From: an uncultured Lachnospiraceae bacterium
Lineage (GTDB): Bacteria; Bacillota; Clostridia; Lachnospirales; Lachnospiraceae
Direction: 5' to 3'
Length of the DNA: 64,000 nucleotides
Assembly: GCA_902770965.1 (NCBI GenBank)
Contig: CACXUY010000011.1
Coordinates: 1 to 64,000 of the forward strand
The position numbers and the translations under genes are program-made. Numbering within the stretch: the stretch's first letter is position 1; every line of letters starts with the position of its first letter. Under the pieces are notes generated by a model. It did not search any database, had not been told where the DNA came from, and saw only the letters and a list, made by a program, of their open reading frames with translations. Shown piece after piece: positions 24,484-33,438 of the stretch.

Positions 24484-25803
24484 CTACAGGCTTTTGCACC
24501 ACTCCATGTATTCCTTTACTTCCTTCTCGTATCCGTTATCCCCGGGTTCAAAAAATACTGCTCCCGCAAGCTCGTCCGGCAGGTACTGCTGCCTGACGTA
24601 GTGTCCGGGGAAGTCGTGCGCGTATTTGTAACCCGTCCCCCGTCCAAGCTTCGCCGCCCCCTTGTAATGCGCGTCCTGAAGATGTGGCGGGACTGTCTTT
24701 ATCTGGGTCTGCCGCACTGCGTTTCTGGCATTCTCTATAGCCATATATGAGGCATTGCTCTTCGGCGCGGTGGCGACATAGACCGCGGCCTCCGCAAGAG
24801 GTATCTGTCCTTCGGGCATGCCCACCCTCTCAAGCGCGAAATCTGCCGCTGCGGCAACCATCAGAGCGCGGGGATCCGCCATGCCTACATCCTCCGCGGC
24901 GCATATCATGATGCGCCTGGCTATGAACTTCGGGTCCTCACCCGCCTCGATCATGCGCGCAAGATAATATACCGCGGCATCAGGATCTGAACCCCGCATG
25001 CTCTTGATAAACGCTGAGATGACATCATAGTGGTTATCCCCGCCCTTATCATAACGGAGCTTCCTCCTCTGTATGCATTCCTCCGCCACGTCAAGAGTGA
25101 TGTGTATGAGTCCATCCGCCGAAGGCGCCGTTGACAAAACGCCTATCTCCAGGGCGTTGAGCGCGGATCTGGCATCGCCGCCGCATATGTCCGCAAGAAA
25201 AGTCCTGGCATCCTCCTCAAGGACGGCTCCGTAAGCCCCCATACCCTTCTCTTCATCCTCTACCGCCCTCTGCAAGAGCTTCTCGACATCCTTCGGCTCC
25301 AGGGGCTGAAGCTCGAAGAGGAGCGACCTGGACACCAGCGCGGGATTTACTTCAAAATAAGGGTTCTCTGTCGTGGCACCGATAAGGATCACCGTTCCGT
25401 CCTCAACAAAGGGGAGCAGATAGTCTTGCTGTCCTTTGTTGAATCTGTGGATCTCATCTATGAAAAGAATGGTCTTTCTCCCATACATGGTGAGGGATTC
25501 TTTAGCCTTTGATACCACTTCCTCCATATCCTTCTTTCCGGAGGACGTGGCGTTGATCTGCTCGAACAAGGCATGAGTGGTATTGGCTATAACCTTTGCT
25601 ATAGTGGTTTTCCCTGTTCCTGGAGGGCCATAGAAGATCAGTGAATTAAGCTTATCAGCGAGAATGGCACGGCGCAGCAGCTTCCCCTCTCCCAGGATAT
25701 GCTCCTGCCCTACGATCTCGTCCACCGATTCCGGACGCATGCGCGAAGCAAGCGGGGCATCAGTCTTGCTGCTTTTTTCTTTCATATAGTCGAAAAGATC
25801 CAT
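24484..25803 (-). CDS. rarA: Replication-associated recombination protein A (AAA+ ATPase)
   Basis: 439 residues, the usual length. RarA (MgsA) is a tetrameric clamp-loader-like ATPase that acts at stalled replication forks. Walker A is GPPGTGKTT near residue 57, Walker B is LFIDEIHRFNK, sensor 1 is IGATTENPYF and the arginine finger region is ALVSRS. The C-terminal half has the MgsA tetramerisation domain (MRGSDPDAAVYYLARMIEAG, EDPKFIARRIMICAAEDVG). It is a single-gene unit. Confidence 0.97.
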   Translation of the reverse strand: MDLFDYMKEKSSKTDAPLASRMRPESVDEIVGQEHILGEGKLLRRAILADKLNSLIFYGPPGTGKTTIAKVIANTTHALFEQINATSSGKKDMEEVVSKAKESLTMYGRKTILFIDEIHRFNKGQQDYLLPFVEDGTVILIGATTENPYFEVNPALVSRSLLFELQPLEPKDVEKLLQRAVEDEEKGMGAYGAVLEEDARTFLADICGGDARSALNALEIGVLSTAPSADGLIHITLDVAEECIQRRKLRYDKGGDNHYDVISAFIKSMRGSDPDAAVYYLARMIEAGEDPKFIARRIMICAAEDVGMADPRALMVAAAADFALERVGMPEGQIPLAEAAVYVATAPKSNASYMAIENARNAVRQTQIKTVPPHLQDAHYKGAAKLGRGTGYKYAHDFPGHYVRQQYLPDELAGAVFFEPGDNGYEKEVKEYMEWCKSL

Positions 25804-25825
25804 GCCGCCCTCTCAATAAAGCCCG

Positions 25826-25905
25826 CATAGCACCGCATGTACTGCCACGGCCTGTAAAAGTCATGTCAGCTGACATGCGTTTATGCGTGCATCCCTTAAT
25901 AAAAA
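25826..25905. repeat. Degenerate partial copy of repeat family B
   Basis: GCATAGCACCGCATGTACTGCCACG resembles the hairpin half of family B in reverse, and CATGTCAGCTGACATG follows as a short palindrome. Much changed from the consensus. Confidence 0.4.
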
Positions 25906-25978
25906 CATCAGCCCACATTCATTTTAGTTTATCACAGTCACGCCCCTTAAGCAAGTAATGAATGCGCTCACATACAAT

Positions 25979-26016
25979 CCAAGAGGCATCCGGCCGAGTG
26001 TCCGGATGCCTCTTGG
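25979..26016. terminator. Hairpin at the 3' end of the V-ATPase operon
   Basis: A perfect 15-bp stem (CCAAGAGGCATCCGG, 25979-25993, with 26002-26016) lies after ntpK. There is no T-run on either side, so it may stabilise the mRNA 3' end rather than terminate transcription. Confidence 0.55.
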
Positions 26017-26048
26017 AGATATACCGTCATCGACGGCTTAACTATTCA

Positions 26049-26483
26049 TCAGCCAAGCAGCAGCAGGCTGAAAACGAGTGTGAACAATGCGACCGTCTCA
26101 ATAACACCGACGACGATGAAGTAGTTCGCCGTACCTTTTCCTGTCGCCCCAAGAGCATCGGACGCGGCGGCGGCGCACTTGCCCTGGAACAGGGCTGAAA
26201 GACCAATGGCAAGGCCTCCGAAGAGACCGACTCCGAAAGCAAGGCCCGCGTCAGCTCCGCCGGCTACAGCAGCGCGGATGAAATTCATCAGCAGGAAGCC
26301 GTAGATGGTCTGGGTCAGAGGAGCGCCCGAGAAGGCGATCATGATAAAGGGAGCGGGCTTGCCCGCGGCATAGCATTTCTTCCATGCGCCAACCGAAGCC
26401 ATACCTGCGAAACCAGTACCGAATGCAGAACCAGAAGCGGACAGACCGAGAGCAGCTGCCATTCCAACAAATGCTAAATTCAT
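26049..26483 (-). CDS. ntpK: V-type ATP synthase subunit K (rotor ring)
   Basis: 144 residues, four transmembrane helices arranged as two hairpins, as in V-type c-subunits. Helix 2 contains PLTQTIYG, helix 3 ALFQGK and helix 4 VVGVIETVALF. Thr-Gln, Gln and Glu at these positions are the Na+ ligands known from the Enterococcus hirae NtpK ring, so Na+ is the likely coupling ion; H+ cannot be excluded. It is the last gene of the operon, 16 bases after ntpI. Confidence 0.93.
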   Translation of the reverse strand: MNLAFVGMAAALGLSASGSAFGTGFAGMASVGAWKKCYAAGKPAPFIMIAFSGAPLTQTIYGFLLMNFIRAAVAGGADAGLAFGVGLFGGLAIGLSALFQGKCAAAASDALGATGKGTANYFIVVGVIETVALFTLVFSLLLLG

Positions 26484-26499
26484 ATTCTTTCTCCTTTTA

Positions 26500-28326
26500 C
26501 TATTTTATCTTTTTGTTCTTTTTAAAAGGTTCATATGCTATGCCTGTCCACTCCAAGCCTGCCTGACCGGAGAATTCAAGCACGTTCAGACGCACGCCAT
26601 GCACGACCACAGACAGCAGTCCCATGATAAGATTGAGGCCATGCCCTATCAGGAGCACCACTACAGCCAGGATCACCATGGGGCCTTTGAGGCCGGCGGC
26701 AATATCGTTGAAGCTCTGCGCGATGGCCAGAGATGCCATGCCTACGGCAAAGAGACGTATGTAGCTCATGACATTGCCGAAGCAGCTTATCGTATCCAGA
26801 AATACCGTGAAGGCGTTGCCAAGTCCGGCCTTAAGCCCCTGTGAGAAGCTCTTGTCGGGAGACATGCCGCCGAACAGGACGACGATGACGAAAGCCACGC
26901 CTATCGCCGCGAAGACGGGTACGATGTTGATGCTCTGGCCGATGACCAGGTACAGTGACAAAAGATACATGGACACGACTGCTATAAGCCATCCTATGTC
27001 AGCTACGAAGCTAAGATTCTTCTCACTGATCTTCTTCTTGATGCTCAGCAGGCAGCCCAATGATATCTGTATCACGCCGAGAGTGAAAGCGAACTTCATG
27101 ATCGTGTTCTGCTGTTCTGTCGCCGTCACCCCGAAAAGTTCAGGATAGTTGGAGAAGTTCGGTATGACCAAAGCTTTGAGGAACGGAACCTTCATCGCCA
27201 GCTCCGTGCCGAACCATGTTCCCGTTATCGCGCCCCACACTATCGTGGCTATCGAGAGGATGTAAACCAGAAAGATCGCGTTGTTTACCTTCTTGAATTT
27301 GACGGTAAGAGCGATTGCAACGATCAGGAAGATACAGCCATACGCTCCGTCGCCTATGATCATCGCGGTGAATATCGTGAAGAATATCAGAAACCACAGC
27401 GATACATCCTGCTCATGATAACCGGGAAGTATGCCCAGTATGTCAAACAGCGGTTCAATAAATCTTGTTACTTTGTTGTACCTGACCTTGGTGGGAACGA
27501 GTTCATCGTCTTCCGCGGGATCCTCGGCAGCCCAGGCAAGCTGGTTTTTCGCCGCGAATTCCTTGAAGCTGTCCAAGTCCGCCTCAGGCACATAGCCTGT
27601 CAGCCAGGTAAAATCCTCGTCCTCCTCAGCCGTGCGGCTGGCTGCGGAGAAAGCTTCATCGTTCTGTGTCTTCAGCATCTGCTGGCGGAAGCTGGACTCA
27701 TATGCCGAAGCCTTCTCAAGCTCCCTGTCACATGCTTCCACTCCGGCGTCGCAGTCGGCTATCTCCTTGCGAAGCTCCGACAGTCCCTTCTCCGGGACAA
27801 CGAACTCAGATGCCGGAATGTCGTCAGGCAGCTTGCCTAAGACCGCTATCGTGTCCATATTATCCACAGATGCCAGCCTGACCAGCTTCACATCAGGAGA
27901 TTGCAGGGCTGCCTCCAGGTCGCCTGGCGCGATCTTGTAGAAATGGAGGTCGAATCCGAGGTTTCTTAGTTCTTTTATCTGAGAAGGAGAAAAATCCCCC
28001 CAGTCAAATATCCTCTCCGCCTCCGACACAGCGGCGCTTCTCTCCTGAATAAGCACGGACTTTTGGTCCATCGTCTCCTGAGTCTTTTTGAACAGCTCTT
28101 CAAACTCCTCATCGGTAAGAAGCTCTGCTCTAGGCTGATCCTTCTTTGCGTAGTCCTTCAGAGCCATCTCAACCTTTGAAAGGTTCGCGAAGCGTTCGCT
28201 CAGGACTCGATCAGGACTCTTCCTCTCCGCAAGATGCAGAACGCCAAGATCACGTAAAGACTCCAGCATCTTATCTTTTTTGGAGACAGAGGACACGATA
28301 TAGACCTTCTTCATCTTCTCTATCAT
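26500..28326 (-). CDS. ntpI: V-type ATP synthase subunit I (stator, membrane channel)
   Basis: 608 residues. The N-terminal half is soluble and helical (MIEKMKKVYIVSSVSKKDKM, coiled-coil stretches). The C-terminal half has about eight membrane helices (LFILGILPG-like start through GHGLNLIMGLLSVVVHGVRL), with the conserved IRLFAVGMA arginine that faces the K ring. It pairs with subunit K to form the ion path. It overlaps ntpD by four bases. Confidence 0.95.
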   Translation of the reverse strand: MIEKMKKVYIVSSVSKKDKMLESLRDLGVLHLAERKSPDRVLSERFANLSKVEMALKDYAKKDQPRAELLTDEEFEELFKKTQETMDQKSVLIQERSAAVSEAERIFDWGDFSPSQIKELRNLGFDLHFYKIAPGDLEAALQSPDVKLVRLASVDNMDTIAVLGKLPDDIPASEFVVPEKGLSELRKEIADCDAGVEACDRELEKASAYESSFRQQMLKTQNDEAFSAASRTAEEDEDFTWLTGYVPEADLDSFKEFAAKNQLAWAAEDPAEDDELVPTKVRYNKVTRFIEPLFDILGILPGYHEQDVSLWFLIFFTIFTAMIIGDGAYGCIFLIVAIALTVKFKKVNNAIFLVYILSIATIVWGAITGTWFGTELAMKVPFLKALVIPNFSNYPELFGVTATEQQNTIMKFAFTLGVIQISLGCLLSIKKKISEKNLSFVADIGWLIAVVSMYLLSLYLVIGQSINIVPVFAAIGVAFVIVVLFGGMSPDKSFSQGLKAGLGNAFTVFLDTISCFGNVMSYIRLFAVGMASLAIAQSFNDIAAGLKGPMVILAVVVLLIGHGLNLIMGLLSVVVHGVRLNVLEFSGQAGLEWTGIAYEPFKKNKKIK

Positions 28327-28940
28327 CTTCCCGCCTCCACTAACTTTTTCTTTGATATCTTGCCGCGGACAACAGCTGCTGTCTGCTGATCGCCAAGATA
28401 CACGCCTATGATGCGAATGTTCTCGATCGCCTCCGGTATCTTCACCTTCTCAAACAGGTTGACCCTCTGGGATGTAGACCTCAATTCCTTCTCGAGGAGC
28501 TCGACCTGGGTACGAAGGGTTTTTGCCAGAGCATCCAGCCGCGCTATCTCCCGCAGCTTGATGACTGCAGTATCGACCCAGAGAGGGTAGTCGTCCACAT
28601 CATAGGAGATGTCCTTGAACGTGAGCTCCTGAAATGTAGGAATGAGCACTCCGGCGATATTCTCCTGCTTCGTGACGACTCGGTCCGGCTGCACCAGGTT
28701 ATCGAGCTTCAGCTCCTCGTCAAAGAGACGGTTCTCGGCAAATACCGCTACCCAGTCATCTAAGTCCCCGATCACCCGCGCGCGCTCGGCCTCTTTTTCC
28801 TCCAGCTCCTGGTTGATCCTCATTATCACTGACTGCAGCTGCTGTTTTTTCAGCTGCAGGGTGGGAAGGTAACGCCGGTACTGTTTGAGATGGTCCTTCT
28901 GCACTTTCTGCTCATTTTTGGTAAGTTTAATCGTAGCCAT
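28323..28940 (-). CDS. ntpD: V-type ATP synthase subunit D (central shaft)
   Basis: 205 residues, mostly two long coiled-coil helices at the N- and C-termini (TKNEQKVQKDHLKQYRRYLP; FEKVKIPEAIENIRIIGVYL), the standard form of subunit D, the rotating shaft. It lies 11 bases after ntpB and overlaps ntpI. Confidence 0.95.
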   Translation of the reverse strand: MATIKLTKNEQKVQKDHLKQYRRYLPTLQLKKQQLQSVIMRINQELEEKEAERARVIGDLDDWVAVFAENRLFDEELKLDNLVQPDRVVTKQENIAGVLIPTFQELTFKDISYDVDDYPLWVDTAVIKLREIARLDALAKTLRTQVELLEKELRSTSQRVNLFEKVKIPEAIENIRIIGVYLGDQQTAAVVRGKISKKKLVEAGR

Positions 28941-28951
28941 AGACAGCTCCT

Positions 28952-30247
28952 TTAATTAAACACGTCCTTTTTGGGCCATCTCTCCTTTATCAGGCTGGTC
29001 TTCAGTCCCGTCTCGTTCGGCTCGAAGCATTCTGCCAGTATCTCCCAGCCAAGGTCAAGCGCCTCTTCAAGCGGAATATTCACGGAGAGATCCATCAGCT
29101 TGCTCTCGAAAAGCTCTCCGTAACGAAGGAGCTTGTTATCCCACTCAGTCATCATGAAGCCCATCGATTTCTTCTCAAGGCTCTCCTTGTACGATGCATA
29201 TATACGTATCATGCCGTCCATGAGGGCGCGGTGGTCGTCTCTCGTCAAGCTGTTGACATTCTGCTTCAGACGTGAGAGCGAGCCAAAAGGTTCGATGTGA
29301 CCGTTCTTAAGGTAATACTGGCCCTCAGTGATGTATCCGGTATTGTCGGGGACCGGATGAGTCACGTCGTCGCCGGGCATCGTAGTGACGCCAAGGATGG
29401 TTATCGAGCCTGCTCCTTCAAAGTCAACTGCCTTCTCATAGCGATAGGCAAGGCAGCTGTACAGATCGCCCGGGTAACCACGGTTGGAAGGAACTTTTTC
29501 CATGGTGATGGCCATTTCTTTCTGCGCGTCAGCGAAGTTAGTCATATCCGTGAGGAGGACAAGGACTCTCTTGCCGCCCAGCGCAAACTGTTCAGCTACC
29601 GCAAGCGACATGTCCGGGACCAGCGTGCACTCGACTATCGGATCCGCCGCAGTGTGGATGAACATGACCGTGTGGCTCATGGCTCCGCCCTTCTCAAGGG
29701 TGTCACGGAAGGTGAGGTAATCATCATATTTCAGGCCCATGCCGCCGAGGATGATGACATCGACCTCAGCCTGAAGCGCTATCCTGGAAAGCAGGGCGTT
29801 GTAAGGCTCGCCGGATACCGAGAAGATAGGAAGCTTCTGGCTCTCAACAAGGGTGTTGAAGACGTCGATCATCGGGATACCGGTGCGGATCATCTTCTTC
29901 GGAACAATACGTTTGGCGGGATTGACCGAAGGACCGCCGATAGGGATCATGTTTTCGGTGAGGGCAGGCCCGTTGTCCCTGGGAACTCCCGCGCCGTCAA
30001 AAACACGGCCGAGCAGATTCTCGGAGAAGGAGACCATCATAGGCCTTCCGAGGAAGCGGACAGGGTCTGTCGTGGATACGCCCTGACCGCCGGCAAAAAC
30101 CTGAAGCGAGACGATATCCTGGTCAAGCTTAATTACAGTGGCATAGCTGTCGCCGACAAGCGCGAGGTCTCCGTTTCTTACGCCCTTCGCGCGGACGGTG
30201 ACAACGTTACCGATAATTGAGTCGATCTTTGTATATACTTTCTGCAT
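28952..30247 (-). CDS. ntpB: V-type ATP synthase subunit B (non-catalytic)
   Basis: 431 residues. It has the alpha/beta-ATPase fold without a Walker A loop ([11 protein letters not shown] replaces it), as usual for subunit [27 protein letters not shown] and the TDMTNFADA block mark the family. It alternates with subunit A in the head ring. It starts nine bases after ntpA. Confidence 0.96.
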   Translation of the reverse strand: MQKVYTKIDSIIGNVVTVRAKGVRNGDLALVGDSYATVIKLDQDIVSLQVFAGGQGVSTTDPVRFLGRPMMVSFSENLLGRVFDGAGVPRDNGPALTENMIPIGGPSVNPAKRIVPKKMIRTGIPMIDVFNTLVESQKLPIFSVSGEPYNALLSRIALQAEVDVIILGGMGLKYDDYLTFRDTLEKGGAMSHTVMFIHTAADPIVECTLVPDMSLAVAEQFALGGKRVLVLLTDMTNFADAQKEMAITMEKVPSNRGYPGDLYSCLAYRYEKAVDFEGAGSITILGVTTMPGDDVTHPVPDNTGYITEGQYYLKNGHIEPFGSLSRLKQNVNSLTRDDHRALMDGMIRIYASYKESLEKKSMGFMMTEWDNKLLRYGELFESKLMDLSVNIPLEEALDLGWEILAECFEPNETGLKTSLIKERWPKKDVFN

Positions 30248-30256
30248 ATAGACCTC

Positions 30257-31987
30257 CTAGTCAATGGCTTTCGCCATATAAAAGTCCGTTATCTTCTTGC
30301 CCTGAGCATCGAATTCCGGCGTCTCGAATAACGTACCGTGCCAGTCAAGGAATTCCTGCCTGAGCTGGTTGAAGAAACCGCGGATCTCTTTCTTGTCGGT
30401 CAAATCATATGTCTTCATCAATGCGTCATAAAGCTTGTCAAATTCCTGTCTCTGTCTCTCAGGAACACAGACTGCGTCGATCGGATCAAAGGAGTTCTGC
30501 TGCAGATATACGGCATCAAGGAGCTCGCCCTTCTGATAGACGATGTAATCCTCGGAAGACGTTCCCTCTTCACCGACGACCTTCATCATCTGGTTGACCT
30601 CGTTGCTCCTGATAAGGATGGCGCGAGCCTGCTCCACACGTTCCATATCCACGACGCCTGCATACTTTGACCAGGAATCCATAGGATGGATGGCGGGATA
30701 TTTACGCGCATCTGAGCGCTCCCTGGACAATCCGTGGAACGCGCCGACCACCTTCAATGTAGCCTGCGTGACCGGCTCCTCAAAGTTGCCGCCCGCAGGG
30801 GAGACCGTTCCTCCTATAGTGATGGAACCGATACGTCCGTCCTTAAGGCGAACCTTGCCGGCACGCTCGTAGAAAGCGGCGATAGTAGATTCCAGATAGG
30901 CGGGGAAGGCTTCTTCACCGGGGATCTCTTCAAGTCTTCCGCTCATCTCACGCATGGCCTGAGCCCAGCGGCTGGTTGAGTCGGCAAGCAGGAGGACGTC
31001 AAGTCCCATCTGCCTGTAATACTCTGCCAGGGTTACCGCGGTATAGCATGACGCTTCTCTGGCGGCGACAGGCATCGAAGAGGTGTTGCAGATGATAATG
31101 GTTCTCTCCATCAGAGAACGGCCTGTCTTGGGATCTTCCAGTTCAGGGAATTCCTTCAGAATCTCGACGACCTCACCGGCACGCTCTCCGCAGGCGGCAA
31201 CGATGACGATATCCGCCTCTGAGTTCTTCGCCTCAAGGTGCTGGAGGACCGTCTTGCCGGCTCCAAAAGGTCCGGGGACGCAGAAGGTACCGCCCTTGGC
31301 CACAGGCAGGAAAGCATCTATGCAGCGGATCTTAGTTACCAGCGGCTCATCCGGGCGAAGCCTTTCGGTATAATTCTTGATAGGCATCTTGATGGGCTGG
31401 GCGAAAACCATGGACAGCTCCTTCTCATCGCCCTTGCTGTTCTCGATAACGGCGACCGTCGAGCGCACATGGTAAGTTCCTTTCTTCTTGACGGACTTGA
31501 CCTTCCAGTCCTTCCCCCTGAGAGTGAAAGGAACCATGATCTGATGAGTGAAGATACCTTCGGGAACCGTTCCGACAGTGGAACCTGCTTCCACGCTGTC
31601 GCCTGCTTTGACAGCAGGAGTGAACTCCCACTCGCGATCCGGTATGGGATCAAGATAAACTCCTCTCTCAAGGAAGAAACCGCACTTCTCGGCAAGGTCA
31701 GGGAGCGGGTTCTGAAGTCCGTCAAAAACCTGCGTAAGAAGGCCAGGCCCCAGCTCAACGCTCATGAGCTCGCCGGTGAACTCCACAGGGTCACCGACTT
31801 TTATGCCTTCTGACATCTCGTAAATCTGCATGCTGGCCACACCGTTATTGATACGGATCACCTCTCCCTTGAGGCGTTTTCCGTCAGTCACGATGTAACC
31901 GACCTCATTTTTACGAACGGAGCCTTCGAAACTGACATTCAGCATGTTTCCGTTAACTCCGGTCACATATCCTGTTACAATTTCCAT
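30257..31987 (-). CDS. ntpA: V-type ATP synthase subunit A (catalytic)
   Basis: 576 residues. Walker A is PGPFGAGKTVLQH near residue 238, and the A-subunit-specific non-homologous region (EKCGFFLERGVYLDPIPDRE to the barrel) lies before it. GERAGEVVEILKEFPEL and LLADSTSRWAQAMREMSGRL are the catalytic glutamate and arginine regions. It hydrolyses or makes ATP, coupled to ion flow through K and I. Confidence 0.97.
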   Translation of the reverse strand: MEIVTGYVTGVNGNMLNVSFEGSVRKNEVGYIVTDGKRLKGEVIRINNGVASMQIYEMSEGIKVGDPVEFTGELMSVELGPGLLTQVFDGLQNPLPDLAEKCGFFLERGVYLDPIPDREWEFTPAVKAGDSVEAGSTVGTVPEGIFTHQIMVPFTLRGKDWKVKSVKKKGTYHVRSTVAVIENSKGDEKELSMVFAQPIKMPIKNYTERLRPDEPLVTKIRCIDAFLPVAKGGTFCVPGPFGAGKTVLQHLEAKNSEADIVIVAACGERAGEVVEILKEFPELEDPKTGRSLMERTIIICNTSSMPVAAREASCYTAVTLAEYYRQMGLDVLLLADSTSRWAQAMREMSGRLEEIPGEEAFPAYLESTIAAFYERAGKVRLKDGRIGSITIGGTVSPAGGNFEEPVTQATLKVVGAFHGLSRERSDARKYPAIHPMDSWSKYAGVVDMERVEQARAILIRSNEVNQMMKVVGEEGTSSEDYIVYQKGELLDAVYLQQNSFDPIDAVCVPERQRQEFDKLYDALMKTYDLTDKKEIRGFFNQLRQEFLDWHGTLFETPEFDAQGKKITDFYMAKAID

Positions 31988-32000
31988 AGAAATTCTCCCA

Positions 32001-32522
32001 TCATAAGCTCAGAACCCGCTGCTGTGCCTGCTCGAAAAGATGCTTGAACTCTTCCTTGCCCTGATCGACAGTAAAACAGCTTACGCGTTCCAATAGTTTA
32101 AGTTTTATAGCATATCCAAAAAGCAGATAATCATCAAACATATGCAGACCCTGCAGAGAATCAATATACTCGAATTCATAGTTGAGGAGCAGCTTCTCTG
32201 CTTCAAGCGGATTCTTGGCGGCAAGCGCTGCCGAGACAACGGCCGCTGACTCCGGTTCCTTGTCAAAAGCCGAGGAATAGGGTCTTCCCATTCGCATGCT
32301 CCTCTGATAGCTCAGTTCCTTCATAAGCTGCCTGTAAAAGACAGCCCACTCTTCCACCAAGGGACCTTCAGTTGAAGCGAGAGTAAGGTTCTTGAGGATA
32401 TCATACTTCGATTCGCTGACGTTCGACTCGCACATATTCAAGAATGTCTTATAGTCAAACGGCATCTCTCCATCCGCTGAAAGGGTCGGCAGGCTTGATA
32501 CCAGATAATAATAAGAAGCCAT
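32001..32522 (-). CDS. DUF2764 protein of the V-ATPase operon
   Basis: 173 residues, helical. MASYYYLVSSLPTLSADGEM and the late YEFEYIDSLQGLHMFDDYLL match DUF2764 proteins, which lie between E and A in V-ATPase operons of chlamydiae, spirochaetes and Bacteroidetes. In those operons no subunit C gene is present, so DUF2764 may take the place of subunit C. It is 13 bases from both neighbours. Confidence 0.85.
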   Translation of the reverse strand: MASYYYLVSSLPTLSADGEMPFDYKTFLNMCESNVSESKYDILKNLTLASTEGPLVEEWAVFYRQLMKELSYQRSMRMGRPYSSAFDKEPESAAVVSAALAAKNPLEAEKLLLNYEFEYIDSLQGLHMFDDYLLFGYAIKLKLLERVSCFTVDQGKEEFKHLFEQAQQRVLSL

Positions 32523-32535
32523 AGGACACCTCCTG

Positions 32536-33096
32536 TCAGAAATTAAGGTTTCTGAAGTACGGCATCAGCATCTGCATGATCTCATCGTCTGAACAATCAA
32601 AGTAACCTGAACCATCCTTAGCTGCAAGACGGAAGCCTGCCTGTACATTTTTGGTAGGCCTGATCTCCAGCCCTTCCTTGATCTCCTTGGCCAGCTTTGC
32701 CTTCAGGGCATCGGTGACCTCTGCAACTTCAACGCTGAGACCGGAAAGATCCTCACCGCTGATCGCTGCCTGGATAAGCTTCACGAGCGTATCCGTAGAA
32801 AGTGCTTTCTTGATGTCAACAGAAAGGAGCTTCTTGAACTCCGCCTGGACCTCTTCCTTGAAAGACAAGACCGCGTCTCTCTTGGCCTGCTCAGCGCTTA
32901 CAAGAGCGCTCTCCTTGAGGATGCCGATCTCTCTTTCTGTTGTCTCTTTCTTACTTTTTGCCTCGGCTGTCGCCTGCGCTACTATCGATTCGGCCTTCTT
33001 CTTCGCCTCATCAATTATCACAGCCGCTTCAGCCTGTGCCGCATCGATACCTTCCTTCCGGATCGATGAAACAAGATCTTGAATCTGCAATTCCAT
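32536..33096 (-). CDS. ntpE: V-type ATP synthase subunit E (peripheral stalk)
   Basis: 186 residues. The N-terminal 95 residues are a Lys/Glu/Ala coiled coil (VIIDEAKKKAESIVAQATAE), and the C-terminal part is the globular E domain (GLEIRPTKNVQAGFRLAAKD followed by GSGYFDCSDDEI). It is the first gene of the operon. Subunit G/H, the usual coiled-coil partner, is not found here. Confidence 0.9.
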   Translation of the reverse strand: MELQIQDLVSSIRKEGIDAAQAEAAVIIDEAKKKAESIVAQATAEAKSKKETTEREIGILKESALVSAEQAKRDAVLSFKEEVQAEFKKLLSVDIKKALSTDTLVKLIQAAISGEDLSGLSVEVAEVTDALKAKLAKEIKEGLEIRPTKNVQAGFRLAAKDGSGYFDCSDDEIMQMLMPYFRNLNF

Positions 33097-33146
33097 GCTT
33101 GCCCTCCTTCTCTACGGCGGTCAATATGCTGAAATCTGGTTACATT

Positions 33147-33284
33147 GAAAGTCGGCCCCCGCGAAGCGGGTGGCCATATAGGTATGCATTCATACACGCA
33201 TGTATGCTGCAACGACTTCTACACGTCGTGGCAGCACATGCGTGCTATGAATGGGCAGCACATGCGTGCTATGAATGCTTACTA
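33147..33284. repeat. Dispersed repeat family B, copy 2, with an internal duplication
   Basis: AAAGTCGGCCCCCGCGAAGC starts the element; GGTATGCATTCATACACGCA and the hairpin core CAACGACTT ... ACGTCGTGG follow. The right arm (GCAGCACATGCGTGCTATGA) occurs twice in tandem, at 33231 and 33255. Confidence 0.92.
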
Positions 33285-33366
33285 AGCAGTAAATCTACAT
33301 GCCAGGATTTGCACTGCCACATATAAGTCCCGAACACTTACCACTTTCAAAAAACTCATAAATAAT

Positions 33367-33395
33367 ACTTTACACTAAATATCTTAAGAAATCAA
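33367..33395 (-). promoter_or_regulatory. Predicted promoter of the V-ATPase operon
   Basis: On the minus strand TTGATT (33395-33390), 17 bases, TAAAGT (33372-33367). The leader would be about 265 bases long and would include repeat family B. Confidence 0.35.
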
Positions 33396-33438
33396 TCTTT
33401 TTGGTGCTTTTGGCTTTATATATTTAATACATAATTGT

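Larger units (their letters stand above)
33097..33438. other. Upstream region of the V-ATPase operon
   Basis: 342 bases that hold a family B repeat (33147-33284) and a predicted promoter (33367-33395). I see no gene. The last 60 bases before trkH are AT-rich. Confidence 0.5.

Noticed and set aside
29297-30220. 307-codon open frame opposite ntpB
   Set aside because: Antisense to ntpB, no RBS, no recognisable domain.
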